Source of the DNA: Coprobacillaceae bacterium UN01-12pH3A
GTDB taxonomy: Bacteria; Bacillota_I; Bacilli_A; Erysipelotrichales; Coprobacillaceae
Length of the DNA: 64,000 nucleotides
Assembly: GCA_027676805.1 (NCBI GenBank)
Contig: JAQENU010000009.1
Coordinates: 1-64,000 of the forward strand
Direction of reading: 5' to 3'
The notes beneath the pieces are model-generated. The model was given only the letters and a program-made list of their open reading frames with translations. It had not been told where the DNA came from and did no database searches. Below are positions 45,143 through 53,467 of the stretch, in pieces; position 1 is the stretch's first letter; the number at the start of each line of letters is the position of its first letter. The translations under genes were made by a program, and so were the position numbers.

Positions 45143-47521
45143 ATGTATAAAGTTATAAAAAGAGATGGGAAAGTTGCAAATTTTGATCTGACCAAGATCA
45201 GTTCTGCCATTGCGAAAGCGTTCGAGGCACAGGAGCGTCAGTATGAACCCAGCATTATCGAATTACTGGCATTAAGAGTAACATCTGATTTTGAACCGAA
45301 GATCAGTGATGGTCATGTTCATGTGGAAGCAATTCAGGACAGTGTCGAAACGGTGTTGAGTGAATCCGGTTATGGAGATGTCGCAAAAGCGTATATTTTA
45401 TATCGTAAGCAGCGTGAAAAAATCCGTAACATGAAAGCAACCATTTTAGACTATAAAGAATTAGTGGACAGCTATGTAAAATCAACGGACTGGCGCGTTA
45501 AAGAAAACTCAACGGTCACTTATTCTGTTGGCGGATTGATCTTAAATAACAGTGGGGCGATTACAGCGAATTACTGGCTCTCAGAAATCTATGATGAAGA
45601 AATCGGAAATGCCCATCGCAATGGGGATATTCATATTCATGATTTATCCATGCTGACTGGTTATTGTGCAGGCTGGTCACTGCGTCAGCTGATCAGTGAA
45701 GGACTTGGCGGAGTAACTGGAAAAATTACGTCTGCCCCCGCAAAGCATCTAGCGTCATTATGCAACCAGATGGTGAATTTCTTAGGGATCATGCAAAACG
45801 AATGGGCTGGCGCACAGGCTTTTTCTTCATTTGATACGTACTTGGCTCCTTTTGTTAAAGCGGATCAATTAGAATATAATCAGGTTAAAAAATGTATCGA
45901 ATCATTTATCTATGGAGTCAACACACCAAGCCGCTGGGGAAGTCAGGCACCGTTTACCAATATCACATTGGACTGGACAGTACCCGCTGATTTAGCAGAA
46001 CAGCCAGCCATTGTCGGCGGAAAAGAAATGGATTTTAAATATAAAGATTGCAAGAAAGAAATGGATATGGTGAATAAGGCATTTATTGAGATTATGATCG
46101 AAGGAGATGCTAACGGACGCGGATTCCAATATCCGATTCCAACATATTCGATTACTCGTGATTTTGACTGGTCAGATACAGAAAACAATCGTTTATTATT
46201 TGAAATGACTTCTAAATACGGAACCCCTTATTTTTCTAATTATGTCAACAGTGACATGGAGCCTTCCGATGTAAGAAGCATGTGCTGCCGTTTACGTCTG
46301 GATCTACGTGAGTTAAGAAGAAAATCCGGGGGATTCTTCGGTAGTGGAGAAAGTACCGGCTCAATCGGAGTTGTTACAATCGATTTGCCAAGAATTGCTT
46401 ATCTGGCAAAAGATGAAGCAGATTTTTATGCTCATTTAGATCATATGATGGATATTTCCGCACGTTCGTTAAATGTCAAACGTACGGTTGTCACAAAACT
46501 ATTGAATGAAGGGTTATATCCTTATACAAAACGCTATCTTGGATCTTTCGATAACCATTTCTCAACGATTGGATTAATCGGAATGAATGAAGTAGGATTG
46601 AATGCCAACTGGCTGAAAGCAGACTTAACGCATAAAGAAACACAGGAATTTGCGAAAGAAGTACTGAATCACATGCGTGAACGCTTAGTGATCTATCAGG
46701 AAGAATACGGTGATTTATATAACTTGGAAGCAACACCGGCGGAATCAACGACCTATCGTTTAGCTAAACATGATAAAGAACGCTATCCAGCTATTATTAC
46801 CGCAACAGATAATGAGAATGCACCTTATTATACAAATAGTTCACATTTACCCGTAGGCTATACGGAAGATATTTTTGAAGCCTTGGATGTACAAGATGAA
46901 TTGCAGACACTTTATACGTCAGGAACGGTATTCCATGCTTTCCTCGGTGAAAAATTACCGGATTGGCGTTCTGCGGCAACCTTGATTCGTAAGATTGCTC
47001 AAAATTATCGTCTGCCTTACTATACGCTTTCTCCTACTTATTCAATTTGTAAGGATCATGGCTATATCAATGGTGAAATCTATACTTGTCCGGAATGTGG
47101 AGGAGAAACAGAGGTTTATAGTCGTATTACCGGATATTATCGTCCTGTAAAAAACTGGAATATTGGTAAATCTCAGGAATTTTCGGAAAGAAAGGTTTAC
47201 AATATCGGCCAAACAATCTTGAATGGTAAAGAAGCTTTTCCTGAATCATCAGCACCTAAAAAAAATGATGAGGAAGTAAAAAACGGTGGAAAATTATATT
47301 TATTTACAACGAAAACATGCCCAAATTGTCCGACTGCGATTCATATCTTGAATCAAGCGAAGGTAGCGTTTGAAAAGATTGATGCACAAGAAGAAATCGA
47401 ACTGACTAAAAAATTCGGTATCCTGCAAGCACCTACTTTAGTAGTGGTACAGGGGGATGAATATCAAACTTTCAGTAATACCGGCAATATTAAAAAATAT
47501 GTGGATACATTAAATAAATAA
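45143..47521 (+). CDS. nrdD: Anaerobic ribonucleoside-triphosphate reductase with C-terminal glutaredoxin-like domain
   Basis: A 792-residue class III reductase making dNTPs without oxygen. An ATP-cone (about 1-90) leads into the glycyl-radical barrel (NRNGDIHIHDL-type region at HRNGDIHIHDLSM, CCRLRLDL, STGSIGVVTIDLPR). The zinc site is TYSICKDHGY...CPECGG, and the glycyl radical is G664 in SRITGYYRPVKNWN. After a low-complexity linker, residues about 712-792 form a thioredoxin/glutaredoxin-like domain with C726-P-N-C729 and the cis-Pro motif LQAPTLVV. This suggests a built-in reductant. Usual NrdD ends soon after the glycyl loop. The operon ends in a terminator at 47526-47554. Confidence 0.92.
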   Translation: MYKVIKRDGKVANFDLTKISSAIAKAFEAQERQYEPSIIELLALRVTSDFEPKISDGHVHVEAIQDSVETVLSESGYGDVAKAYILYRKQREKIRNMKATILDYKELVDSYVKSTDWRVKENSTVTYSVGGLILNNSGAITANYWLSEIYDEEIGNAHRNGDIHIHDLSMLTGYCAGWSLRQLISEGLGGVTGKITSAPAKHLASLCNQMVNFLGIMQNEWAGAQAFSSFDTYLAPFVKADQLEYNQVKKCIESFIYGVNTPSRWGSQAPFTNITLDWTVPADLAEQPAIVGGKEMDFKYKDCKKEMDMVNKAFIEIMIEGDANGRGFQYPIPTYSITRDFDWSDTENNRLLFEMTSKYGTPYFSNYVNSDMEPSDVRSMCCRLRLDLRELRRKSGGFFGSGESTGSIGVVTIDLPRIAYLAKDEADFYAHLDHMMDISARSLNVKRTVVTKLLNEGLYPYTKRYLGSFDNHFSTIGLIGMNEVGLNANWLKADLTHKETQEFAKEVLNHMRERLVIYQEEYGDLYNLEATPAESTTYRLAKHDKERYPAIITATDNENAPYYTNSSHLPVGYTEDIFEALDVQDELQTLYTSGTVFHAFLGEKLPDWRSAATLIRKIAQNYRLPYYTLSPTYSICKDHGYINGEIYTCPECGGETEVYSRITGYYRPVKNWNIGKSQEFSERKVYNIGQTILNGKEAFPESSAPKKNDEEVKNGGKLYLFTTKTCPNCPTAIHILNQAKVAFEKIDAQEEIELTKKFGILQAPTLVVVQGDEYQTFSNTGNIKKYVDTLNK

Positions 47522-47525
47522 GACA

Positions 47526-47554
47526 GAGTCGCCTTTTATGAGGCGATTCTTTTA
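47526..47554 (+). terminator. Terminator of nrdG-nrdD operon
   Basis: 9-bp stem with one G-T pair (47526-47534 with 47541-47549), 6-base loop, T-run. Confidence 0.8.
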
Positions 47555-47633
47555 ATTTGGGTGAATTATTCTAAATAATTCTTACTATACCGTTTTTTTA
47601 AACACACATATTTTAGATTAAGGAGGTGAAAAA

Positions 47634-48866
47634 ATGAGTCAGTTAGGAATTGATATAAGTGAATTTCAAGGCGCATTGGATTTTGAAGCCATAGCAGGAA
47701 GCATTGATTATGTGATTATTAGGGCGGGTTATGCGGACGTGGTGGATCCGCAGTTTGAACGAAGCTATGCTGAATGTAAACGATTGAATATCCCCTGCGG
47801 TACCTATTTTTATTCATATGCCTTGAATACAGAAGAAGCACAAGCGGAAGCAGATTTTTATTTGAGTTTATTAGCCGGTAAAGCTTTTGAATATCCTATT
47901 TATCTCGATATGGAAGATGGCGATCATTATAAGGAAGAACATGGACTTACCGATCCGCAAGAGTATGTGGCGATTACACAGACCTTCCTAAGCCGAGTGG
48001 AAGCCCAAAATAACTATGTTGGAATATATTCATCACAGTTTTGGTTTGATAAGTGTTTAGGAGCACCTTCGTTAAAACGCTACGATCGCTGGATTGCAAA
48101 CTGGGGAACCAATGATGGAACAATACAAGTCGATGTCAGTGATCAGGCAGGAATGCTCCAATATACTTCGGTAGGGTCTATTGAAGGATATGACGGCAAC
48201 GTAGACAGAGACATTGCCTATTTAGATTATCCAAGCATTATTGTCGGAGGACATTTTAACGGTAATGGTCAACATGTAGAACCGCCGGCACAAACAGAAT
48301 ACAAGATTGGCGATCACGTCAAGTTTGAAAGCTGTTACCGATCATCGACCGCTAAAATAGGCTGGCCTCCGGAGGGTGAGGCTTTAGTGCCGGATACCAA
48401 TCATGGGGTCATTACGGCGATCTATGATGGAACCAATAATCCCTATTTAATTAATGATGGCATGTGCTTTGTGAATAATGGTGATATTCAGGGGTATTAT
48501 GAGGTAAAACAAACCACTTATGAAGTGGGAGATCATGTGATGTTTAACAGCTGTTACCGATCATCTACAGCAACAGTCGGCTGGCCGCCATTTGGCGAAG
48601 CGCTAGTACCGGATGTTGATCATGGGGTCATTACAGCGATCTATGATGGAACCAATAACCCCTATTTGATCAATGATGGCATGTGCTTTGTAAACAATGG
48701 CGATATTACAGGGTATTATGATAAAAACACTTATGTGGTACAGGCGGGTGACACATTAAGTGAAATCGCAGAACAATATGGAATCAGTTATCAGGCTTTA
48801 GCACAAATGAATCAGATTAGCGATCCTAATCTTATTTATCCTGGGCAAACACTAAGAGTCCCCTAA
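47634..48866 (+). CDS. GH25 lysozyme with tandem wall-binding modules and LysM
   Basis: A 410-residue muramidase. GH25 domain about 1-205 (GIDISEFQG, YLDMEDGD). Two near-identical modules start about residues 225 and 298 with a 73-residue (219-base) period, each with SSTA(K/T)(I/V)GWPP, GEALVPD, HGVITAIYDGTNNPYLINDGMCFVNNGDI. A LysM ends it (about 366-410; AGDTLSEIAEQYG). Like the phage lysin at 2142-3158 (one module), it has no signal peptide, but here no holin or phage gene is adjacent. ATG 47634 follows AAGGAGGTG. It may be a domesticated endolysin or a remnant of a lost prophage. A bidirectional hairpin lies at 48873-48895. Confidence 0.9.
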   Translation: MSQLGIDISEFQGALDFEAIAGSIDYVIIRAGYADVVDPQFERSYAECKRLNIPCGTYFYSYALNTEEAQAEADFYLSLLAGKAFEYPIYLDMEDGDHYKEEHGLTDPQEYVAITQTFLSRVEAQNNYVGIYSSQFWFDKCLGAPSLKRYDRWIANWGTNDGTIQVDVSDQAGMLQYTSVGSIEGYDGNVDRDIAYLDYPSIIVGGHFNGNGQHVEPPAQTEYKIGDHVKFESCYRSSTAKIGWPPEGEALVPDTNHGVITAIYDGTNNPYLINDGMCFVNNGDIQGYYEVKQTTYEVGDHVMFNSCYRSSTATVGWPPFGEALVPDVDHGVITAIYDGTNNPYLINDGMCFVNNGDITGYYDKNTYVVQAGDTLSEIAEQYGISYQALAQMNQISDPNLIYPGQTLRVP

Positions 48867-48872
48867 AATAAA

Positions 48873-48895
48873 AATTTCCCCATGATGGGGAAATT
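48873..48895. terminator. Bidirectional terminator between lysin and GH1 gene
   Basis: AATTTCCCC/GGGGAAATT, 9-bp perfect stem, 5-base loop; overlaps the stop codon of the minus-strand GH1 gene. Confidence 0.75.
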
Positions 48896-50285
48896 ACATA
48901 GCACCGTTCTTGGAAATGACATCTTTATAGTAATAGAAGCTGTCTTTTTTTATACGTTTTAATTCTTTAAGGTCATCGTTTGTACGATCTACATAAACCA
49001 TGCCATAGCGTTTGTCCATTCCTTGTGAACTGCTTAATAAATCAATGAATGACCAAGGATTAAACGAGAAAAGTTTGACTCCGTCATCAATCGCTAAAGA
49101 CATTTGTTCGATCATCTCTTTAAAATAAGCAATTCGCATATCATCATGAATTTTTCTGTCTGTTCCCAATTTCTCATTGGCTGACCAACCGTTTTCAGTA
49201 ATCATGATGGGTAGACGATAACGTGCATAAAGACGTCTTAAAGCAAACCGAAGTCCGACTCCGTCACGATTCCAGTTATATTCACTGTATGGTGTATAAG
49301 GATTTTTATAATACTGATATTCCCCAACAACACTTCTGCCCTGTCGCGGCAAGTCCGGACCACTGTATTCTTCGGGCATACTTTCACTGACGTATTGTCC
49401 TACAACTTCGGTTACATACCAGTTAATGGCGATGAAATCCGGGCGGGCCTCTGCCAGCAGCTCCTGATCTTCCGGTAAAACATCAAACATCAGATTCTTT
49501 CTTTTCAGTTCGTTAATAAAGTATGGTGGATATTCTCCATAATAATGCACATCAATCAATGAAAAGACATTGAGATCATCCATTTGATAGGCAAGCATCA
49601 TATCTTTTGAATTGACGGTTGCAGGTAAACGGGTCGTATAGGAAATGCAGGGACCAATTTGACCGATAAAGTGCATAGATCGATACAGTTTAGTTACTAG
49701 GGCATGCGCAATGCACATGTGATGGAATGCCTGATACGATGTTTTTAAATCGGTCAATCCTTGGAAAAATGGCAGTTCAGTGATAACCATCTGTTCATTG
49801 ATGGTTAACCAATAAGGAACAATGTCACCAAAGTTTTCAAAGCAAACTTTAGCGTAACGGACAAAATCCTGAATGCATTCTCGGGAAGCAAAACCATTGT
49901 ATTTTTCAATCAGTGCTTGTGGGAAATCGAAATGATACAATGTAACAATCGGAACAATATCATTTTTTATCAGTTCTTCGATCAAATTACGATAATAGGC
50001 TATTCCTTTGGGATTGATCTCTCCACACCCATCCGGAATAATCCTTGACCAAGCAATCGAAAAACGAAAACTCTTTAAACCACATTCTTTCATTAATTGA
50101 ATGTCTTCTTTATAATGATGGTAAAAATCAACTGCGACTGAACTATCTGCCAGTCCGTTTTCATCACTTGCCTTTTTTAATCTTATATCGGCAACAGTTA
50201 AGCTTTTGCCATCTTCTTGATAGGCACCTTCAGCCTGAAAAGCAGATATACTTCCACCCCATAAAAAATCTTTTGGAAAACTCAT
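48894..50285 (-). CDS. GH1 6-phospho-beta-glucosidase
   Basis: A 463-residue GH1 enzyme. The acid/base E164 is in 'WLTINEQM', the nucleophile E364 in 'IMITENGWS', and the phosphate loop is SSSQGMDKRYGMVYVD. It is the second of three GH1 genes here and is shorter than the others. Directly upstream on the same strand is a broken RpiR gene, with TTCAAAATTTGAA at 50333-50345 between them (odd palindrome, possible operator). With its regulator damaged, expression may be constitutive or lost. No PTS genes are adjacent. Confidence 0.92.
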   Translation of the reverse strand: MSFPKDFLWGGSISAFQAEGAYQEDGKSLTVADIRLKKASDENGLADSSVAVDFYHHYKEDIQLMKECGLKSFRFSIAWSRIIPDGCGEINPKGIAYYRNLIEELIKNDIVPIVTLYHFDFPQALIEKYNGFASRECIQDFVRYAKVCFENFGDIVPYWLTINEQMVITELPFFQGLTDLKTSYQAFHHMCIAHALVTKLYRSMHFIGQIGPCISYTTRLPATVNSKDMMLAYQMDDLNVFSLIDVHYYGEYPPYFINELKRKNLMFDVLPEDQELLAEARPDFIAINWYVTEVVGQYVSESMPEEYSGPDLPRQGRSVVGEYQYYKNPYTPYSEYNWNRDGVGLRFALRRLYARYRLPIMITENGWSANEKLGTDRKIHDDMRIAYFKEMIEQMSLAIDDGVKLFSFNPWSFIDLLSSSQGMDKRYGMVYVDRTNDDLKELKRIKKDSFYYYKDVISKNGAM

Positions 50286-50332
50286 TTATTATCACCTCGA
50301 TTTCATTATAATCAATCAGCCTTCATATAAAT

Positions 50333-50345
50333 TTCAAAATTTGAA
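50333..50345. promoter_or_regulatory. Palindrome between RpiR pseudogene and GH1 gene
   Basis: TTCAAA-A-TTTGAA, a 13-base palindrome, 48 bases upstream of the GH1 start and 5 bases past the stop of the RpiR gene. Possible regulator site; by position only. Confidence 0.4.
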
Positions 50346-50349
50346 GAGT

Positions 50350-51124
50350 TTATTCATAGATGTTTTCTCCCATTGTATTATGAAAACGATCAATTAAGCG
50401 TTCATAAATGCGCATAATGGCATACTTGCTTAATCCATCGTGGCTGTATTTTCCACAAAACAGCACAACATCAAATAAAGCTGATAAAGCGGCATCATGG
50501 GACTGGGTAATTAAAATTTTCGTGCAAGGCAGCTCTTGAATAGACGGATAGTAAGCTTGATCGCTGTTTAGATGCAGATATTGCCCATTGATGCTGGTGA
50601 CAATTACTAAATCAGCAGGAGAAATACTTTGTATGTAGTCATCGAAAAAGTTAACTTTAGCGACAATCTCGCTAAGTTTTCCATGTGAATATAACTGCTT
50701 TTGAAAGTAAAGGGCAGGATATTGAAATTCACCATAGCCTAGCAAATAGATATTATCTGCCTGAATAATTTTTGCGGCCGCTTGGTCTAATTGGTAGAGA
50801 GGCACCGCCTCAATTAAACACATATTTTCATTCATATGCTGCAAGTAGGATTGTTTTTTCATTGAAATTGTAAATCTGAGGATAGCTTTTTAATTCTTTC
50901 ATACTTGCCTGTTGTTTAAAATGTTTATAATTCTTATAGCCAATTAATTTAAAAAAACGGTGCAAAGTAGAATCTGACACATGGCAGAGGGCAGCTAATT
51001 CTTCTAATGAACAATGCGGCACTTCTTTTAAATAAAGTAGCAGTGTTTTGGCAATATCATAGTTTGTATCTTTTTTTATGGAACAATTAATATAATTGAG
51101 TAAGGTGTAGATGAGTGTTTGCAT
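50350..51124 (-). pseudogene. RpiR-family regulator, frameshifted
   Basis: Two overlapping minus-strand frames make up one RpiR protein. The first (51124 down to 50828) has the HTH: AKTLLLYLKEVPHCSLEELAALCHVS and DSTLHRFFKLIGYKNY, then KSYPQIYNFNEK. The second (50862 down to 50350) has the SIS domain: QADNIYLLGYGEFQYPALYF and ADLVIVTSINGQYL. They join cleanly as ...NFNEKQSYLQHM if one A is removed from the A6 run at 50854-50859. The whole would be about 257 residues, normal for the family. It lies upstream of the second GH1 gene, like the intact RpiR beside the first GH1. Confidence 0.82.
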
Positions 51125-51302
51125 AATCGATTTCTCCTATGCTTTTCATTATAACGAAATTATTCATTCTACTCATCTTTTTTCATTAAAATATCAATAA
51201 AAACAACGATCTTTAACTCATTTTATCATTCTTATATGACGCATCTATTGACTTAGATCGGGTAGAAGCTTTCATATTGTGGCATCGGCACCTTTGTGAT
51301 AG

Positions 51303-51335
51303 TATTATATATAAGTATAGAAATATTATATATAA
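51303..51335 (+). repeat. Two direct repeats TATTATATATAA in a promoter region
   Basis: Exact 12-base copies at 51303-51314 and 51324-51335, 21 bases apart (two helical turns), 34 bases before the GIY-YIG gene start. One may serve as a -10; the phasing would suit a dimeric regulator. The rest of 51125-51368 is AT-rich spacer without a visible gene. Confidence 0.45.
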
Positions 51336-51368
51336 AAGATTATATTGGGAAATTTGGGAGGTAATTTG

Positions 51369-52043
51369 ATGAGTGGGTATATTTATATTTTAACCAATCC
51401 TTCTTTTAAGGAATATGTGAAAATTGGTTATGCAGATGATGTTCAGAAAAGGTTAAATCAACTTAATCGAAGTGAATGCATCCCATATGCGTTTAGAGTG
51501 TATGCAATTTATGAAGTTGAAATGCGACTTTCTGATAAGAAAGTACATAGTATTATTGATAAATTAAATCCTAATCTTAGATCTATAGAAACTTTTGCGG
51601 GAAAGAAGCGAGTGAGAGAATTTTATGCCATGTCACCAGAAGATGCCTATAGTATTTTGGAAGCAATGGCAGAAATCCATGGACGTATAGATAAATTAAA
51701 GAAGGTACAACCATCTGACTACGAAGAGAATGAAGAAGAAACAGCAAGTGAAATTGAAGCAGAACATAAAGAACGTATGGCTGCTTTTCAATTTTCAATG
51801 TGTGATATTAAACCAGGCTCTATACTAGAGTTTTACAATAGCCCAAGCACTAACTCTGGTCTTACATGTAAGGTGGTCGATAATAAAAGGGTGGAATTTG
51901 ATAATGAATTATGGTCTTTATCTGCTCTTGCGACAAAATTATTGGGTTCTAAACGGGGTGTTGCCGGACCAAAATATTTTAAATGTAATGGAGAATGGTT
52001 GAACGATATTCGAGAAAAAAAGCAAAATAAATTAAATGATTAA
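51369..52043 (+). CDS. GIY-YIG (T5orf172-type) nuclease-like protein with DUF4357/RAMA-like domain
   Basis: A 224-residue protein. Residues about 3-95 are a T5orf172/Mug113-type GIY-YIG domain (GYIYILTNPSFKEYVKIGYADDVQKRLNQLNRS). A charged, Glu-rich hinge follows (about 115-150). Residues about 155-220 resemble the DUF4357/RAMA domain (GSILEFYNS, LWSLSALATKLLGSKRGVAGPKYF), which is found fused to restriction or methylation enzymes and thought to read DNA modifications. ATG 51369 follows TTGGGAGG. It stands alone between a GH1 locus and a cold-shock gene. Nuclease activity is inferred; a methylated-DNA binding role is also possible. Confidence 0.75.
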   Translation: MSGYIYILTNPSFKEYVKIGYADDVQKRLNQLNRSECIPYAFRVYAIYEVEMRLSDKKVHSIIDKLNPNLRSIETFAGKKRVREFYAMSPEDAYSILEAMAEIHGRIDKLKKVQPSDYEENEEETASEIEAEHKERMAAFQFSMCDIKPGSILEFYNSPSTNSGLTCKVVDNKRVEFDNELWSLSALATKLLGSKRGVAGPKYFKCNGEWLNDIREKKQNKLND

Positions 52044-52107
52044 CATATAGTAATAATTACCCTGAATTATAGATGTAAATAAAAATTAAAATAAAGTTTG
52101 CTTTTAT

Positions 52108-52229
52108 TTGAACTGTATGTTATAGTATGTATATAGTAACTAGCAACGATATACAATTACATGGATCATCCATCAACATTGTCTATTCTAAGTACAGTGT
52201 TGGCGGATGATTTTGTTTTTTAATATAAT
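52108..52229 (+). promoter_or_regulatory. Leader of cold-shock gene: promoter, terminator-like hairpin, second promoter
   Basis: Promoter 1: TTGAAC (52108-52113), 16-base spacer, TATATA (52130-52135). A hairpin of 17 pairs (two G-T) with one mismatch follows (52165-52182 with 52194-52211, 11-base loop) and then TTTGTTTTTT, so it has full terminator form about 45 bases before the gene. Promoter 2: TTGGCG (52200-52205), 18-base spacer, TATAAT (52224-52229); its -35 lies in the 3' arm of the hairpin. The leader could attenuate transcription or yield a short RNA. Confidence 0.65.
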
Positions 52230-52265
52230 GCTTCTTATTAAATAAAAAAGGAGGTATTTCATAGT

Positions 52266-52469
52266 ATGAATACAGGAAAAGTAAAGTGGTTTAATCAAGA
52301 TAAAGGATTCGGGTTTATTACAAGCGATGCAGATAGAAAAGACATCTTTGTACATTTCTCAGCAATCCAATCAAGCGGATTTAAAACATTAAACGATGGA
52401 GATAACGTTAGCTTTGATATCGTTATGTCTGATCGTGGTGAACAAGCTTCAAACGTTACAGTTATCTAA
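52266..52469 (+). CDS. csp: Cold-shock protein (CspA family)
   Basis: A 67-residue nucleic-acid-binding OB-fold protein and RNA chaperone. Shows RNP1 KGFGFIT and RNP2 DIFVHFS with the usual start [16 protein letters not shown] 52266 follows AAAGGAGG. It has a long leader with hairpin and tandem promoters upstream and a terminator (52484-52512) downstream. Confidence 0.96.
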   Translation: MNTGKVKWFNQDKGFGFITSDADRKDIFVHFSAIQSSGFKTLNDGDNVSFDIVMSDRGEQASNVTVI

Positions 52470-52483
52470 TTTGATAATGAAAA

Positions 52484-52512
52484 GGAAAGCAAGTATAGCT
52501 TTCTTTTTTTTA
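52484..52512 (+). terminator. Terminator after csp
   Basis: GAAAGC/GCTTTC stem, 7-base loop, T8. Confidence 0.8.
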
Positions 52513-52657
52513 TACAAAATTATCTGTTTATAGTCATTTTTAATAAATATATTTATATGAATTATTGGTAATTCTAAATTTCTTTTGCATATAAATCAAT
52601 AATTTGTGGTAAAATAAATATATCGAGCATATACTTAATAGAAAGATAGGTGGATAT

Positions 52658-53164
52658 ATGTATGAAAAAGGAGATTTGATTATATACGGGAATCAAGGTG
52701 TTTGTAAGATTGAAAATATAGGAAAATTAGATATTGGAAGCAGTTCTAATGAAAAGGAGTACTATACCCTTGTTCCTGTTTTTAGAGAAGGAAGAACGTA
52801 CACGCCAACGGATACAAAGGTGCATATGCGGCCTCTTATTACGAAAGAGGCAGTTGATCAGCTAATTTCAATGATCTCAACAATGCAGGAAGATGCCTTA
52901 GAAAATCAGACCGCTCAGCAGTTAACTTCTTATTATAAAGATCTTATTGATGAGTATTCTTGTGGAGACTTACTGCAGGTTATTCATAGTGTAAGAATGA
53001 AACAGGAAAAAATGGAATTGCAAGGCAAAAAGTTAGGGCAGATCGATACACGTTATCGAAAAGAAGCAGAAGAATTGCTTCACGAAGAGTTTGCGGTTGT
53101 ACTGGGAATCCCAAAGGAGGAAGTGATCCAGTATATTACGGATCATATGAAATTATCCGTTTAA
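52658..53164 (+). CDS. CarD/CdnL-family RNA polymerase-binding protein
   Basis: A 168-residue protein. The N-terminal CarD/TRCF Tudor-like domain (about 1-65; YEKGDLIIYGNQGVCKIENI) binds the RNA polymerase beta subunit, and the C-terminal helical domain (about 70-165) contacts promoter DNA. Relatives stabilise the open complex, often at rRNA promoters. Length is typical. Upstream is AT-rich with TATACT near 52632. A terminator at 53181-53215 follows (11-bp stem, one G-T). Confidence 0.88.
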   Translation: MYEKGDLIIYGNQGVCKIENIGKLDIGSSSNEKEYYTLVPVFREGRTYTPTDTKVHMRPLITKEAVDQLISMISTMQEDALENQTAQQLTSYYKDLIDEYSCGDLLQVIHSVRMKQEKMELQGKKLGQIDTRYRKEAEELLHEEFAVVLGIPKEEVIQYITDHMKLSV

Positions 53165-53180
53165 TTGAATAATGATTGGA

Positions 53181-53215
53181 CAGGTACTTTTAAATAATGA
53201 AAAGTATCTGTTTTT
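53181..53215 (+). terminator. Terminator after CarD gene
   Basis: CAGGTACTTTT/AAAAGTATCTG stem with one G-T pair, 8-base loop, T5. Confidence 0.8.
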
Positions 53216-53467
53216 CTTTCCAACTTCCCTATATCCTATTATAAATGATAAGAATTATGCTAGAATATATGATATTTTTAAATAAACTTTCAGGCAGCAA
53301 TCCAAGCGTTAATAAATATATTAACGAATTATATTTTGATTTTATAAAATATGAGGATGCTCATTGAAATAGACACATTACTGTGTTATTTTGATAGTAA
53401 AAGAAATGAGATCGTTAGTCATTTAGATTGTATAGTTCTTTAACTTCACTTAAAATAGGAGGATAGT
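53216..53467 (+). other. Non-coding stretch before the nucleoside phosphorylase gene
   Basis: Holds a weak 36-codon frame (53257-53367, no ribosome site), an inverted repeat GTTAATA/TATTAAC near 53310-53330 and ACACA/TGTGT near 53371-53385. No promoter is convincing. Possibly a leader region. Confidence 0.35.

Noticed and set aside
53257..53367. 36-residue frame MLEYMIFLNKLSG... upstream of the nucleoside phosphorylase
   Set aside because: No ribosome site, no terminator of its own and chance open frames of this length are common; kept only as part of the non-coding stretch.
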